This document shows positions 7,704 through 18,265 of a stretch of 64,000 nt of DNA, in pieces. Source of the DNA: Phytopythium helicoides (Eukaryota; Oomycota; Peronosporomycetes; Pythiales; Pythiaceae). The DNA is taken from positions 372,001-436,000 of the forward strand of contig JANFNE010000026.1 in the NCBI GenBank assembly GCA_024867545.1, given 5' to 3'. The number at the start of each line of letters is the position of its first letter. Position 1 is the first letter of the stretch. The position numbers and the translations under genes are program-made. The notes under the pieces were generated by a model. That model was not told the origin of the DNA. It saw only the letters and a list, made by a program, of their open reading frames with translations, and did not search any database.

Positions 7704-10583
7704 TTATAGCTCCACCTCGGGGTCCTGCGTGATCTGGTTCAACTTCTGGTACAGCACCTGAAGCTCGCGCGCGACCTCGTTTTTCTCGCGCGGGTCGGCC
7801 GTGGGCGACGCGTCCAGCTCGTGCTGACGCTTCGTCAGCTCCAGAATCTGCTGGTACACGAGAACGATCATGGTCTTGGTCACGGGTTGAGGCTTGCTTC
7901 CCCCTGCCCCGCTTGCCGCGGACGACGAGTTATGGCTGCTGCTGCCGTATGGGTTCGGGTTCTCGTCATAATCGTTTAAGCTTTCGCAGAAGCTCATGTT
8001 CGGGTCCATGGTGCTTGACCCAACGGAGAAGCGGAAGCTGCCGACAGTCGATCGAAGGTCTTCGGGCCGAAGCAGGTTGCTGAAGTTATCGGCCAGCGCC
8101 TTGGAAACGGGTGAGCCAAGATCGTCGTCAAACTCGTCACCACCGTCGTCTGCGTCGTGAATGGACGCGGACGACGGTGCCGTGCGTCCTCCGTGGTTGC
8201 TGCTGATATCAATTGGGCTTCCTGACCTGGACGGCACTCGCAGGGGCTGCGGGCTATGCGCTGATCGCGCGTCAACATCATTCGCAGCTTGTGCTGCTCC
8301 AGAGTACTGGCGCGAGTTGTTGCTACGGCCGCTTCGGTAGCTGCGTGTAGTGTCATATTCATCGCTGTCAAGGCTGCTGAGATGAGACCGATGCGACTTG
8401 GTTCGTCCATAGCGGTCGGCGGGAGGTGCAGGTGCAGGAGCGGGAGTGGCGCCGTAAATCTGGTCGTATGTAGGCGGCTGCTCAAACTCCTCGACTCCCA
8501 TGCGGCCTCCGCCATAAGCTCGTGCAGACTCCTTGTGACTGGATGTGACAGATGCAGCCGAGTACGGAGGGTATCTGCTGTTGTCCACGACCTGAACAGG
8601 CTTCTGCTGAGGTTGCTGACTAGGCTGGCGAGTTGGAATGCTCTGCCCCGAGTACTGCGATGGGTTGCGCGTGACAGGTCCGGGACGACCCATCTGCCGA
8701 GTATGCATGGCGAGCATTTGCGGCGTGAGAGTGAGTCCCCCAGTGCTCTCATCAAAGTCCGATGCGGACGATACCGTGTCGTCGCTCATCTGTGTCTCTC
8801 GTGCGGGGTGATAGCGCTGTGGCTGCTGCGGCTGGTACTGAGGAGGCAGCACGTCCACCTTGGTCGCAGGTGAGTCGCTGTAGCCGTGCATTGCTCGCTG
8901 CTGTTCTTGGTAGCGCTGGCGAAGCAGCTGAGCCTGGTAATTCTGGTCGTTCGCGCGCATTTGCTGCTCCTCAAAGGCGTTTGCTCGTCGCGCATTGGGG
9001 TCGCTACCATTGCTCAGCACTCGATTGTACCTGTCCGGGGTCGGTGGCGCCTGGCGGCGTGGAGGAGCAGCGTATGGATCGTCGTATCCGCTGCTAGTGC
9101 CGCTGTTCTGTCGGTAGAGGCCCCGTCCATTGCCATTCGCGCTGCTGACACTGCCGTTGGTGTATCCTCCTCCTCGCTGCTGGCTCGGGTGGTACTGGTG
9201 GCCGTACTCGTACTCCTCGCCATAGCTGGATCCTTCAGACTGCAGGAAGTCTTCTCCGGCCGACATGAAGCTCGTGCTGGTCGGCGTGGGGCCCCGACGC
9301 GGGTTGTTTCGGGTAGCATACTCGTGGTTGACACTGCGAGACGTCGGGTCACGACCGACGCTGTTGTTCTGCTGCGTCGTGTACGCGCTCGCCACACGTT
9401 GGCCATTGCCAGTCGTCGCACTGCTGGCTGCAGACGGCGAGGATGCCACCTCCTTGTCGTACTGGCCGTAGGCGTAGCCGCCCGAGGTGCTGGGCGTGGC
9501 GCCGCTCCGCACGCTCGTGAGGTCGTCGTCGTGCTCGGACTGTGACTGTGACTGGGAGTGCGCGAGCGCCAGGTCGTTCTTGTCGGACGACTTGGCGCAC
9601 TTGGCGCACACGCGCACCTTGCGGGAGCCTACCTTTGGCACCGAGACCTCCCACACGTCGCTGCAAGAGGTGCAGACCACCTCTCCGCACTTGCGGCAGC
9701 GCGACTTGCGCGTGAGCAGGCCGAACTTGACGGCGCAGATGGCGCATCGCGAGCGCTGCGACTTTGGCACGAGCTCTAGGTCTCCTAGGAACCTCTGCGC
9801 GCCAAGCCTTCGCTTCTGCAGCTGCTTCTGCAGGTCGGCGACGCTGGACAAGCGCTTCTTGGCGGCGACGAAGAATAGCGCCGAGGGCAGGCGCAGGCTG
9901 CCCTTGAGGTTGATCTGCGCGCTGAAGATGACGTCGAGGTATCCCGGGCGCTCGGACTCGATGAAGACGTGTCCCGTGTGGTAGAACGACCCCCTGACGA
10001 GTCCGTACTCGTGCTGCAGGTCGGGGCAGCTGGGGAGCTTGATGGAGTGGTAGGAGCGCACCCAGCCCCTGCGTCCGCTGACGTCTACGAACGAGTTCTG
10101 GCACTCGATGACGAGGAAGTCTCTGTTCTTGATGAGCTTGGAGGGCATCTCGATGACGAACCAGCGCACCGTGATCTGGTGGCGCGCGTCGGTGTCCGCG
10201 AGCGAGGGGTCCTGCAGCGCGTACAGCAGCTGCGAGTCCATCATGTCGCCGTTGAAGAGCACGAAGTCGCGCACTTTGGCGTGCGAGCTGAGGTCGAAGA
10301 AGGCCGCGACCTCGTCCAGCGACGCCTGGATGGTCGTCGCGCCGCAGCCGTACGTGATCGGGTCCCCCACGACCGTCTCCGGGTGCCGAGCCTCCCCCTT
10401 GTACATTTGCACGCCGCGGTGCATGCCCATCTCGCTCCAGCGCACGGGGCCGTCGTTGTTGCGCGTCGCGTCCACCAGCGCACGCGTCGACTCGCGCGCC
10501 TTGGCCACCAGATACTGCTCCTCGCGCTGCGAGAGCGCGGGGCACTGGAAGAAGCGCGGCGGCAGCGGCAGCGACTTGGTCAT
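7704..10583 (-). CDS. START-domain protein with FYVE-type zinc finger and long disordered tail
   Basis: This is a lipid-binding/membrane-adaptor type protein, common and expanded in oomycetes. An N-terminal START-like region (about residues 15-265) is followed by a FYVE-related finger (CAICAVKFGLLTRKSRCRKC, then CTSC and CAKC) at about 280-335. The canonical FYVE basic motif is only partly kept, so phosphoinositide binding is uncertain. The C-terminal 600 residues are low-complexity, rich in Ser, Gln, Pro, Tyr and Arg, with an acidic patch before a short helical end (EVARELQVLYQKLNQI). I prefer the start at 10583 (MTKSLPLPPRFF), which resembles family starts; an in-frame ATG at 10619 would add 12 residues. 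No introns. Confidence 0.88.
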   Translation of the reverse strand: MTKSLPLPPRFFQCPALSQREEQYLVAKARESTRALVDATRNNDGPVRWSEMGMHRGVQMYKGEARHPETVVGDPITYGCGATTIQASLDEVAAFFDLSSHAKVRDFVLFNGDMMDSQLLYALQDPSLADTDARHQITVRWFVIEMPSKLIKNRDFLVIECQNSFVDVSGRRGWVRSYHSIKLPSCPDLQHEYGLVRGSFYHTGHVFIESERPGYLDVIFSAQINLKGSLRLPSALFFVAAKKRLSSVADLQKQLQKRRLGAQRFLGDLELVPKSQRSRCAICAVKFGLLTRKSRCRKCGEVVCTSCSDVWEVSVPKVGSRKVRVCAKCAKSSDKNDLALAHSQSQSQSEHDDDLTSVRSGATPSTSGGYAYGQYDKEVASSPSAASSATTGNGQRVASAYTTQQNNSVGRDPTSRSVNHEYATRNNPRRGPTPTSTSFMSAGEDFLQSEGSSYGEEYEYGHQYHPSQQRGGGYTNGSVSSANGNGRGLYRQNSGTSSGYDDPYAAPPRRQAPPTPDRYNRVLSNGSDPNARRANAFEEQQMRANDQNYQAQLLRQRYQEQQRAMHGYSDSPATKVDVLPPQYQPQQPQRYHPARETQMSDDTVSSASDFDESTGGLTLTPQMLAMHTRQMGRPGPVTRNPSQYSGQSIPTRQPSQQPQQKPVQVVDNSRYPPYSAASVTSSHKESARAYGGGRMGVEEFEQPPTYDQIYGATPAPAPAPPADRYGRTKSHRSHLSSLDSDEYDTTRSYRSGRSNNSRQYSGAAQAANDVDARSAHSPQPLRVPSRSGSPIDISSNHGGRTAPSSASIHDADDGGDEFDDDLGSPVSKALADNFSNLLRPEDLRSTVGSFRFSVGSSTMDPNMSFCESLNDYDENPNPYGSSSHNSSSAASGAGGSKPQPVTKTMIVLVYQQILELTKRQHELDASPTADPREKNEVARELQVLYQKLNQITQDPEVEL

Positions 10584-11929
10584 CTCGCCCCCGCGCCAAA
10601 AGTGTCGAAATGACCCCACCTAAACAATGTACGCACAGGGATCTGCGTACGTGAAAATCTACGGTACATAACACACGGGAACGGGACTGACCTGACAGGA
10701 GCAGTGTCCGGTTGTGATCGGGGGAGAGACGGGGCGGAGGAGGGGGAAGTATGGGCGGTTGTATGGGGTACGCGCGTGACAGCGTGCTGACTCTGTTGCA
10801 TACTGAGCGCAAGAGGAGGCGCAGGTGTTCAGCGCGGCAGGCAGACGAATCGCCCGCAAACAGTAACCGCCAGGGGTACACGGACGGGAATTCGACAGTG
10901 CCCCACGTGTGTCTTTGTCCACGCGACGGCCAGCGTTACTCACCTTCCGCCCCCCGCGCCGTCGGGATTAACGAGCTGCGATGCTGGAGGTGGCGACGTC
11001 CAGCGTATCATTCGGTAGAGGACCGTAGGCAGCCGAAGGGAGGCGCTACTGTAGCGGACCCCGCCGGCCGTGCTCGAGATAAGATCGCTGGTTTTTCGTA
11101 CCGGACGTCGACGGTAACTCACGCTTCGCACATCTTGCTGCGCTCTCGGGCGGCGCAGCGCCAGGCCAGTGCCTCTACTGTAGATTTTCAGGCCCTCGCG
11201 TTGCGTCCATCCAGCAGCAACGTGCCAAGTCGGACAAGCCACGAGTGAGACGTGAGCCCAGCCCAGAACGTGCGCCAGTCTGTTCGGCTTTCGCTCGTAA
11301 AGACGGATGCGCCAGCCGGGCTCGGCGAAAAGATTGGGAATACTGTATGGCCAGCCTTCACCGAGTGCGCAATGTGCAAATGCGACGCGAGCGCTGCGGT
11401 GGTCGGCCTCAAGAAACGCGGTGCAACGTGGCCACATCGATCGCGTTGCACAGGCCATGTTGTCGCTCCGAGAAGCACGCACGCCTGGCGACGCCAGCGG
11501 TTGTGCGGCAATGTAGAGTGGCGGGCGAGACCGCTTCAACAATCTACCGTACGGTGCCAGCAATTGCGGCGTTGTGGTCGACCGTCGCGCTGACGAGCAC
11601 GCTGGTCACCAATGTGGTCGATCGTCTCGCTCACGTGCAAAGTTTTCTGCACTGTATGTTGTGACGACCAGACCTGCTCTGAACGTTCGTGATGGCCCAG
11701 TGCCACGCGCGACGCGTCACTTCAACTTGCACGACATCATCCCCTTCAACTCGGTCAAGTTGTCTCGACCTGTACCCATCGCCTCTAAAAATGCCCAGCG
11801 ACTCTTCCCTCAGCTCTAGAAACTGCTCGCGGCAGTCCTCGACGCCGCTGCTTCACGAGTCGATCACCAGCCAGACGCCCCTCTTTCTTCCTGTTCACAC
11901 TCAACCTGACGCCTCGTACAGCTCTCACC
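10584..11929. other. Intergenic, bidirectional promoter region, about 1.35 kb
   Basis: This separates the divergent START/FYVE and kinesin genes. Several GC-rich open frames occur on both strands but overlap each other and show no domain, so I call none. Confidence 0.5.
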
Positions 11930-14320
11930 ATGGCGAGCGCCAAGCCGGACGAGTGCGTCCGCGTGATGGTGCGCATCCGCCCCATGAGCAGCAGGGAAAA
12001 GCAGGACGGGCGTCAGGTTGTGGCTGTGGCCAACTCGGAGCGCGCAGAGATTTGCATCTCCCATCCAGTCGGCTCCGAGCCGCCCAAGAGCTTCACGTTC
12101 GATGCGGCATTCGGGAGCGACTCGACGCAGCAACAAGTGTACGACACGGCAGCCACGGAGATCGTTGAGGCTGTCGTAAAAGGCTACAATGGCACTATCT
12201 TTGCCTACGGCCAGACGGGTGCAGGAAAGTCCCACACGATGGAGGGCTACGGCGACCAGCCGGGAATCATCCCGACCTCCTTCAGACACATCTTCGACAA
12301 AGTGGCAGTCTCGGCCAACACGCGCATGCTCGTGCGCGCGTCGTACCTCGAAATCTACAACGAAGAGATCCGCGATCTCCTCGGAAAGGACCCTCGCGCG
12401 AGTCTTGAGCTCAAAGAGAACGCCTGACGCGGGCGTGTATGTCAAGGCACTCACGGCTCACGTCGTCAAGGATGCGGCTGAGATCGACCACGTCATGCAA
12501 ACGGGAAAAAAGAACCGTGCAGTTGGTGCCACACTCATGAACCAGACGAGTTCGCGCTCGCACTCGATCTTCACGATTGTCGTCGAGTCGCTCACTCCTG
12601 GAGATGGCACCGAAGGCGAGCATGTGTGTGTAGGAAAGCTAAATCTTGTGGATCTTGCCGGTAGTGAACGCCAATCCAAAACTGGCGCCACAGGAGATCG
12701 ACTGCAAGAAGCCAACAAAATCAACTTGTCGCTTTCGGCTCTCGGTAACGTCATCTCGGCTCTGGTGGATGCAAAAGCCAAGCACATCCCGTACCGTGAC
12801 TCGAAGCTCACTCGATTGCTACAAGATTCGCTCGGTGGAAACACAAAGACGGTTATGATTGCGAACTGTGGTCCAGCAGACTACAACTATGATGAAACAC
12901 TTACGACGCTGCGGTATGCAAGTCGCGCAAAGCACATCAAGAACAAGCCCAAGATCAACGAGGATCCCAAAGATGCCATGATCCGAGAATTTCAGGGTGA
13001 GATTGAAGCACTTATGGCCAAGTTGAAGGCGCTTGAGCAGGAGCAGAGCTCAAACAGCAGCGCAATGAACAACAGCTTGTCGACGATGGAGCAACAGCAG
13101 CAGCAAGCACAGCAACAAGCTCAACAAGTAGTGGAGCAAGAAATCATCGAGGTCGAGAAGGTTGTCGAGAAAATTGTGATCGAGAAAGGAGTGAGCGTGC
13201 AAGAGGCACAAGAAATTGCAGCCAGAGCTCAGCGAGAGAAAGAAGAGGTGTTGAAGCAAACGCAGGCTCATCTAGCGCTCGCCTGCCCAGGACAAAGCGC
13301 TTGCAGAGCAGGAAAAACGGCAGGTGGAAGAAAAATTGGCAAAAGAACGCGAGCTCGCTGCCCAGCTGGAAGCTCAACAAAAGACGCTTCACGAACAACT
13401 CGCTCAGTTGCAAGCACAGGTACTGGTGGGAGGCAACGAGCGAGCCATGCAAGCTGCAAAGCGAGAAGAAGAGCTGCGTCGCACCAAGCTCGAGCTCGAA
13501 GAGCGCAAACGCCAGGAGCTGCTACTTGCTCGAGAGCTTGCTGCCAAGGAAGAAAGTAATTTGATGCGCGAAGAACAGTACCAGTCGCTCCAAGAGGAAG
13601 CTGAGGCAAAGACACGAAAGCTAAAAAAGGTGTACGCCAAGGTCAAGGAAGCCCTTGCAGAGGTTAAAGCATTAGAGAAAGCTCATGCTCGAGAGCGTGA
13701 GGATTTATTGGACACGGTTCGACAGCTTGCAGCCCAACTGAAGCTCAAAACCCTCGTGCTCGAGAGGTTCGCTCCTCCGGAGCTTGTCGCAGTGCTCGAG
13801 TCGCAGTGTTTGCGTTGGAGAGACGATGAAGACGACTATGTTCTAGAAGTCGCGCCTGAGAAAGCGGGGAACAGCGTTCGTCGTGCAGTGGTCGCATCGT
13901 CCACCAGTGGATCTAGTGCTAACGGAGGTGGGTCATGCTATCACGGTCGACCTCCAACCGCGAGCTCGTTGCGAAGACCGGAGACCACTAGTGACAAACA
14001 GCGTGCACGACGAAAGTCGGCGACAGCCACGGACGAAGGGATCATGGATTCCCCCGTTGACCCTGAGGATGAGGACGACGAGATTGCCCGTGCTGAAGAA
14101 GTGGAGCGTATGCGCAACCCATTCTTTGTGTATGTGTCCGATGATGAGGGCGACGGGTATGCCCCTGCCGCAACGCGCAAAAAAGCTCCCAGTAACGTGG
14201 CATCAACAACTTCGTCTTCTGGTCGACCAAAGACAGGCCAAGAAGTCGAAGTCATCATCTTCTTCTTCCAAGCGACCCGAGACTGCGTCCAAGCGCCGAA
14301 CGCAGACAGAGGCGAAATGA
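11930..14320 (+). CDS. Kinesin-2 type motor protein, reading frame broken three times as sequenced
   Basis: This is a plus-end microtubule motor. The motor domain has the P-loop GQTGAGKS (residues 94-101), [21 protein letters not shown] and the neck [22 protein letters not shown], which is typical of kinesin-2 (KIF3/FLA10), the anterograde motor of intraflagellar transport. That fits a zoosporic organism. A Gln-rich stretch and long coiled coil follow, then a Ser/Lys tail. The frame shifts near 12422 (extra G in AACGCCTGA), near 13284, and probably near 14238; each behaves as a one-base insertion. Conserved protein sequence continues straight across the first two. No introns are seen. If the third shift is not real, the frame runs to 14376 with an unlikely hydrophobic tail. 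Sequencing error is more likely than loss of function. Confidence 0.85.
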
Positions 14321-14412
14321 ACATGATGAGCTCGTTGACGCAGCATTTATATCTTTACTTTTACACCATCAAATAAACTGCCGCGACGACTGCATGATAG
14401 TTCCCTTGCTTA

Positions 14413-16024
14413 TCAGTTGGTCTCCAGCAGAAATGGAGACCCCACCACCTCGCTTTCGCACCGGACAGCAATGACGAGCACGAGCATCAGCCAGAAAGCG
14501 ACATTTGCTCCGAGTGGTTGGTTCCTGTTCGGGCCCGACGTTGATGGAGATGTCGGCTCGGGTGACGTCTGAACGAACCCACCGAACAAGTTACGGCAGT
14601 GCTCCCCGTGAGGTCCAGCCGACTCGTACACGCCCCAACTGTACACGTCTGTCCACGCCTCGTTGACGTCTGGTGTAGACCGCGACAAGATGCGCTCGTG
14701 CGGATCCACCGAGCGCACCAACACCAAGTAGCTCTCTATGTCGGTGTCCAGCTCGACTACCGACGCGAGCACGAGAGACTTGACGAGGATCCCTTCTGGT
14801 GACGGCCCAGCAGCGCGCATCTCCCGGTAGAAGAGCACGTTCGAGTCATCTACACGCTGTAGCATGTAGAATCGCGTAGCTCGCGCCGACGCGTACATCT
14901 GCGAGAGTCCTCGCTCGGTCGATACTAGCGCCCACATCCTCCTCGTGAGCTCTCTAGCTGTCAAGTTCTTGAACGTCTTCTCGAGGCAGAACCGCAGCAT
15001 GCGGCCGTCGGGATCCACACGGCGGCGATCCCTCCATCCAAATACGCAGGCTCCAGTCGTGTCGGCTGACTGCTGAGCTGCGCGGAAGGCCTGCACGTCT
15101 GCGAGCACCGAGTCGGTGATATGTCTGCACTCGTAGGGCGTGAGCGGGCGGAGCGAGAGCCCCGCGACCGACAGCGCGCCGTCTTCGAACCCGCACTGAG
15201 GGGACGGCGGTGTGGACGGCGTGGCCGGCCTTGGGGACGCCGGGGCCGGCAGTTCTGGCAGCGGGGACCTGTGGACGCGCTTGAGAGCCTCTCGGACGGC
15301 GGCTTGCTCCTTGACCTCCTCGTCCAGCAGGATGCGAATGCGCGTGCTCATCTTGCTCTGGTCCATGGCGCGCGCGCGCAGCTCCTCGTTCTCCCTGCGC
15401 AGCTCGTCCTGCGCGATGGCGAGCCGCGTGTACCTCGTCCGCAGCGTGGCCTGTCCGTCCGCAGCCGTGGCCAAGTTCGCGGACGCGACGTCCACAGTCG
15501 TGGACGCGGGTGTGGACGTCCGCAGCACCTCTCGAAACTGCTGCTCGAGCGCTTCCACCTGTCCGCGCAGCTCGTTGATGGTGTCCTACGCGTCCGCAGC
15601 GGTTAGGCTCGGGATATCCGCTCCGTGGCTCAGCCGCGGTACGTACGATCTTGCGGTAGTACGACTTTTTCACCAGCATGCGCTGCTTGACGCGCTTCTC
15701 GGCCTCGGTCAGCGGCCTCATGCGGCCGCGCGGCCCCGCGGCCGGCTGCGGATCTGCGGCCGGCGCCACTGCGGCCGCAGCTTGTGGACGGGCCGCAGGC
15801 TGCGGACGCGACGGTGGACGCGCCGCCTGCAGCTCGTGGATGATGTGGCTCATGGACATGGCCGGCCGCGCGTCCGCGTGCACCAGCGAGGCCATGTCCA
15901 CGCGCTGGCGGCCGCCGCCGTCCACGGCCGCGGCCGGCGCGTTCAGCAGCTCGTTGATGCGCATGCGGAGCCCAAGGAGAGCCGAAGTGTGGCTGCATGC
16001 GGCGGCGGTGGGGGACAAGACCAC
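14413..16024 (-). CDS. START-like domain protein with basic/coiled-coil (bZIP-like) N-terminus, two exons
   Basis: I join 15647-16024 to 14413-15585 across a 61-bp intron (15586-15646) with donor GTACGT, branch-like CCTAAC and acceptor CGTAG; the frame is kept (516 residues). The N-terminus is Ala/Pro-rich and low-complexity. EKRVKQRMLVKKSYYRKI, directly continued by a leucine/glutamine coiled coil (TINELRGQVEALEQQF), looks like a basic-zipper segment and is only visible after splicing. The second half (about residues 230-440) is a START-like fold of the oomycete type (GWRDRRRVDPDGRMLRF, WGVYESAGPHGEHCRNLFGG). A hydrophobic stretch (VAFWLMLVLVIAV) near the C-terminus may be a membrane anchor. 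An in-frame ATG at 15964 (MRINELLN) is an alternative start. Confidence 0.8.
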
Positions 16025-17030
16025 GAAGAATGTACGGTACGTACAATACTGTACTGTGCAGAAAGGACGAGTACCGTACGCTCAGTAAAACAGAGTTGAC
16101 GTCAAAAATTACGGTAGACAGTTGATTTCAGCGTACATATGTTTCACTTGAGTTGATTATGCGACGGCGGGGTCCGGTCCGATCGCGAGCAAATGACAGG
16201 TGGTGATAGAGATCTACAGTGGACAGCATAAAGTAAACATCGCTGTGACATTATGACTTTGACGATGCCATATGGTTACAGAGGATTGTATACGCTATTA
16301 TTAGTGCTACGTCAGCGATCACACCACCAGCCTCGCCCGTCCACTTACCGGTATACTGTACTGCGAGCATCTTGTCGCCTTTTGCAAGACTTCAAGGTTC
16401 TGTAGACACCTGCTCAGTGGAGTGGGCTTCTACACGTGTTTGCGAGCTTGCTCGCCTAACCGGGAGGAGCTGACTCGCCGATCCGCGTGTGATTGCTGCT
16501 GACTCGACGGCGAGAGCTCGCTCCATGTGGTGATTCAGATCACCGAATGTGAATGCGACGTCCGCGTTGTTCAAATCGGCGCGGCACCAGCTGCAGCGGA
16601 GTAAAGGCTCGCGGCTCAAGGAATCGGGGCTCCGAATTTCGTTGGCGGCGGCGAAATTGCTAGGATATGCCCAACTCTGCCACCGATCTGACGGTCTCTG
16701 CACGACGTGGGGCATTTTTGTACCGACTGGGATCAACCTCAAGAGCTTTGCAGTTCGATTGCTGCTGATGATAGGCTTGGCGCTCCAGATTGGAACCAAG
16801 CCTACGAAGCCATGCCACTGTCACTGCGGACCAGCCAATCCCAAAGGGGCAGTTTTCCAGAAGCTGTCGTACCCCGAGAAGCAAGGACCACGTTCACAGG
16901 ATGATTCAGCAAAGGGACTGTGCAAAGCCAAGACTTGGATTTGCATGCATCGGCTCCCTGTGGCAACACCTCCATTCCTTACACCGTCAGCCTGGACAAG
17001 TGATTGAATGTACGAAATGTACCCCGGACA
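16025..17030. other. Intergenic, about 1 kb
   Basis: No supported gene. Short open frames at 16392-17007 overlap on both strands and show no domain. It contains the promoter side of the START-like gene and the 3' flank of NDUFS7 copy A. Confidence 0.5.
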
Positions 17031-17802
17031 TCACTTGCGGACCTTCAGCAACAGCGACCTGTTCCCCTTGATCTTCTTCTGCAGCTGCATGACACCGAAC
17101 AGCAGCGCCTCGGCCGGTTGGCGGACACCCCGGGACGTACACGTCGACCGGGGCAATACGATCCGCGCCGCGAACCACGGCGTACGAGTAGTGGTAGTAG
17201 CCGCCCCCGTTCGCGCAGCTCCCCATTGAGATGACGTAGCGCGGCTCGGGTATCTGGTCGTACACGCGGCGCATGGCCGGCGCCATCTTGTTAGTCAGCG
17301 TCCCCGCGACGATCATGACATCCGACTGGCGCGGCGATCCTCGGTAGACCATTCCCATGCGCTCGCAGTCGTATCGCGGTGCGACTGTCAGCAACAGCCG
17401 TGAACTTAGCCAGGCTTGCGAGCTTCGATGGATGCCAGGAGAACTTGCGAAACTGCATCATCTCGACGGCGCAGCACGCGAGGCCGAACGACATGGGCCA
17501 GATGGAGCTCTTCTGGCTCCAGTTGACGAGGTCATCGAGTCGTGCAACAGCGTATTCTGGTGAGACGAACAGACCTCGTCACCATGATTTTTCTCAGAGA
17601 GTGAGGTAGACCAGTTCGTACCAGCGCTGTTTCTCGCGGTTCGACTGCCATCGATGAGATCAGACAGAGTCACATGCTTGGGACCGTTGTCTCCAGCGTC
17701 GCTCGCCACCATCGACAGCGAACGAGACAGCCGAGCGTGACTTGCATGAAAGGTGCGGGATGAATGTGGTCTTGCCACCGCAGCTCGGATCGCAGTGATC
17801 AT
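17031..17802 (-). CDS. NDUFS7: NDUFS7 / PSST subunit of mitochondrial complex I, copy A (one frameshift)
   Basis: This is the nuclear-encoded complex I subunit that carries iron-sulfur cluster N2. Exons are 17622-17802, 17449-17556 and 17031-17384. Intron 1 (17557-17621) is GT-AG. Intron 2 (17385-17448) reads GCAAGT...GACAG, a GC-AG intron. Both intron positions and the 108-bp middle exon match copy B. The N-terminus ([18 protein letters not shown]) is a mitochondrial presequence. All four N2 cysteines are kept ([19 protein letters not shown]), as is LAPRYD. An extra G near 17115 shifts the frame just after PGCPPT; without it the tail [14 protein letters not shown]...KVRK is restored and ends at 17031. 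It is either a real lesion or a sequencing error. Confidence 0.88.
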
Positions 17803-18265
17803 GCTTGTTCTACAACTTTGCAGCTAACCCCGCTTGAAATCGAGAGTGAGGACTGTTGCGTTGACTCGAACTGACGTGATTGCGGATTTACGCGGCTGAT
17901 TGTGGCACTTGGAGTGCGGGACAGAATCACCTGATTATGACAGAACATAGCACGGTCGACAACGCTTTGAGTGGTCGTCAACGAGCTCCGATTGGCGGAA
18001 GACTGGCAGCAAAGCGTTTGGGCTGCACTCTGCACTTGCGCTGACGCAGTTCACTCGACTTGTGATGGGTATATTCGCTCTTCGCCGCACTAGCTCTCGT
18101 TCAATACACCGTCGATAGATCGCACGTGTGATACGAACCGCAGCGCTGCTGTCCTCATTCGGGAAATTCCTTTGTCAAGCACACCATCAACAGCAACATC
18201 AGCGTCCCGTGCATCACCAACCACACTCGTCCTGACCCAGTTGCTCGGTTGATCAGGCGTCAATC
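17803..18265. other. Intergenic, bidirectional promoter (NDUFS7 copy A / ABC transporter)
   Basis: This is the spacer between divergent start codons. No gene is seen. The last about 130 bp (CAACAGCAACATCAGCG..., CACCAACC...) looks like a typical 5' leader of the ABC gene. Confidence 0.5.

Noticed and set aside
9349..10881. A 510-codon open frame antisense/out of frame to the START/FYVE gene, and similar long shadows at 8289-9545 (+)
   Set aside because: The composition is Arg/Ala/Leu-rich as expected from the wrong frame of GC-rich coding DNA. The overlapping frame has recognisable START and FYVE motifs.
10751..11664. Overlapping open frames of 110-207 codons on both strands between the START/FYVE and kinesin genes
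   Set aside because: They overlap one another, have no recognisable motif, and the region is where divergent promoters are expected.
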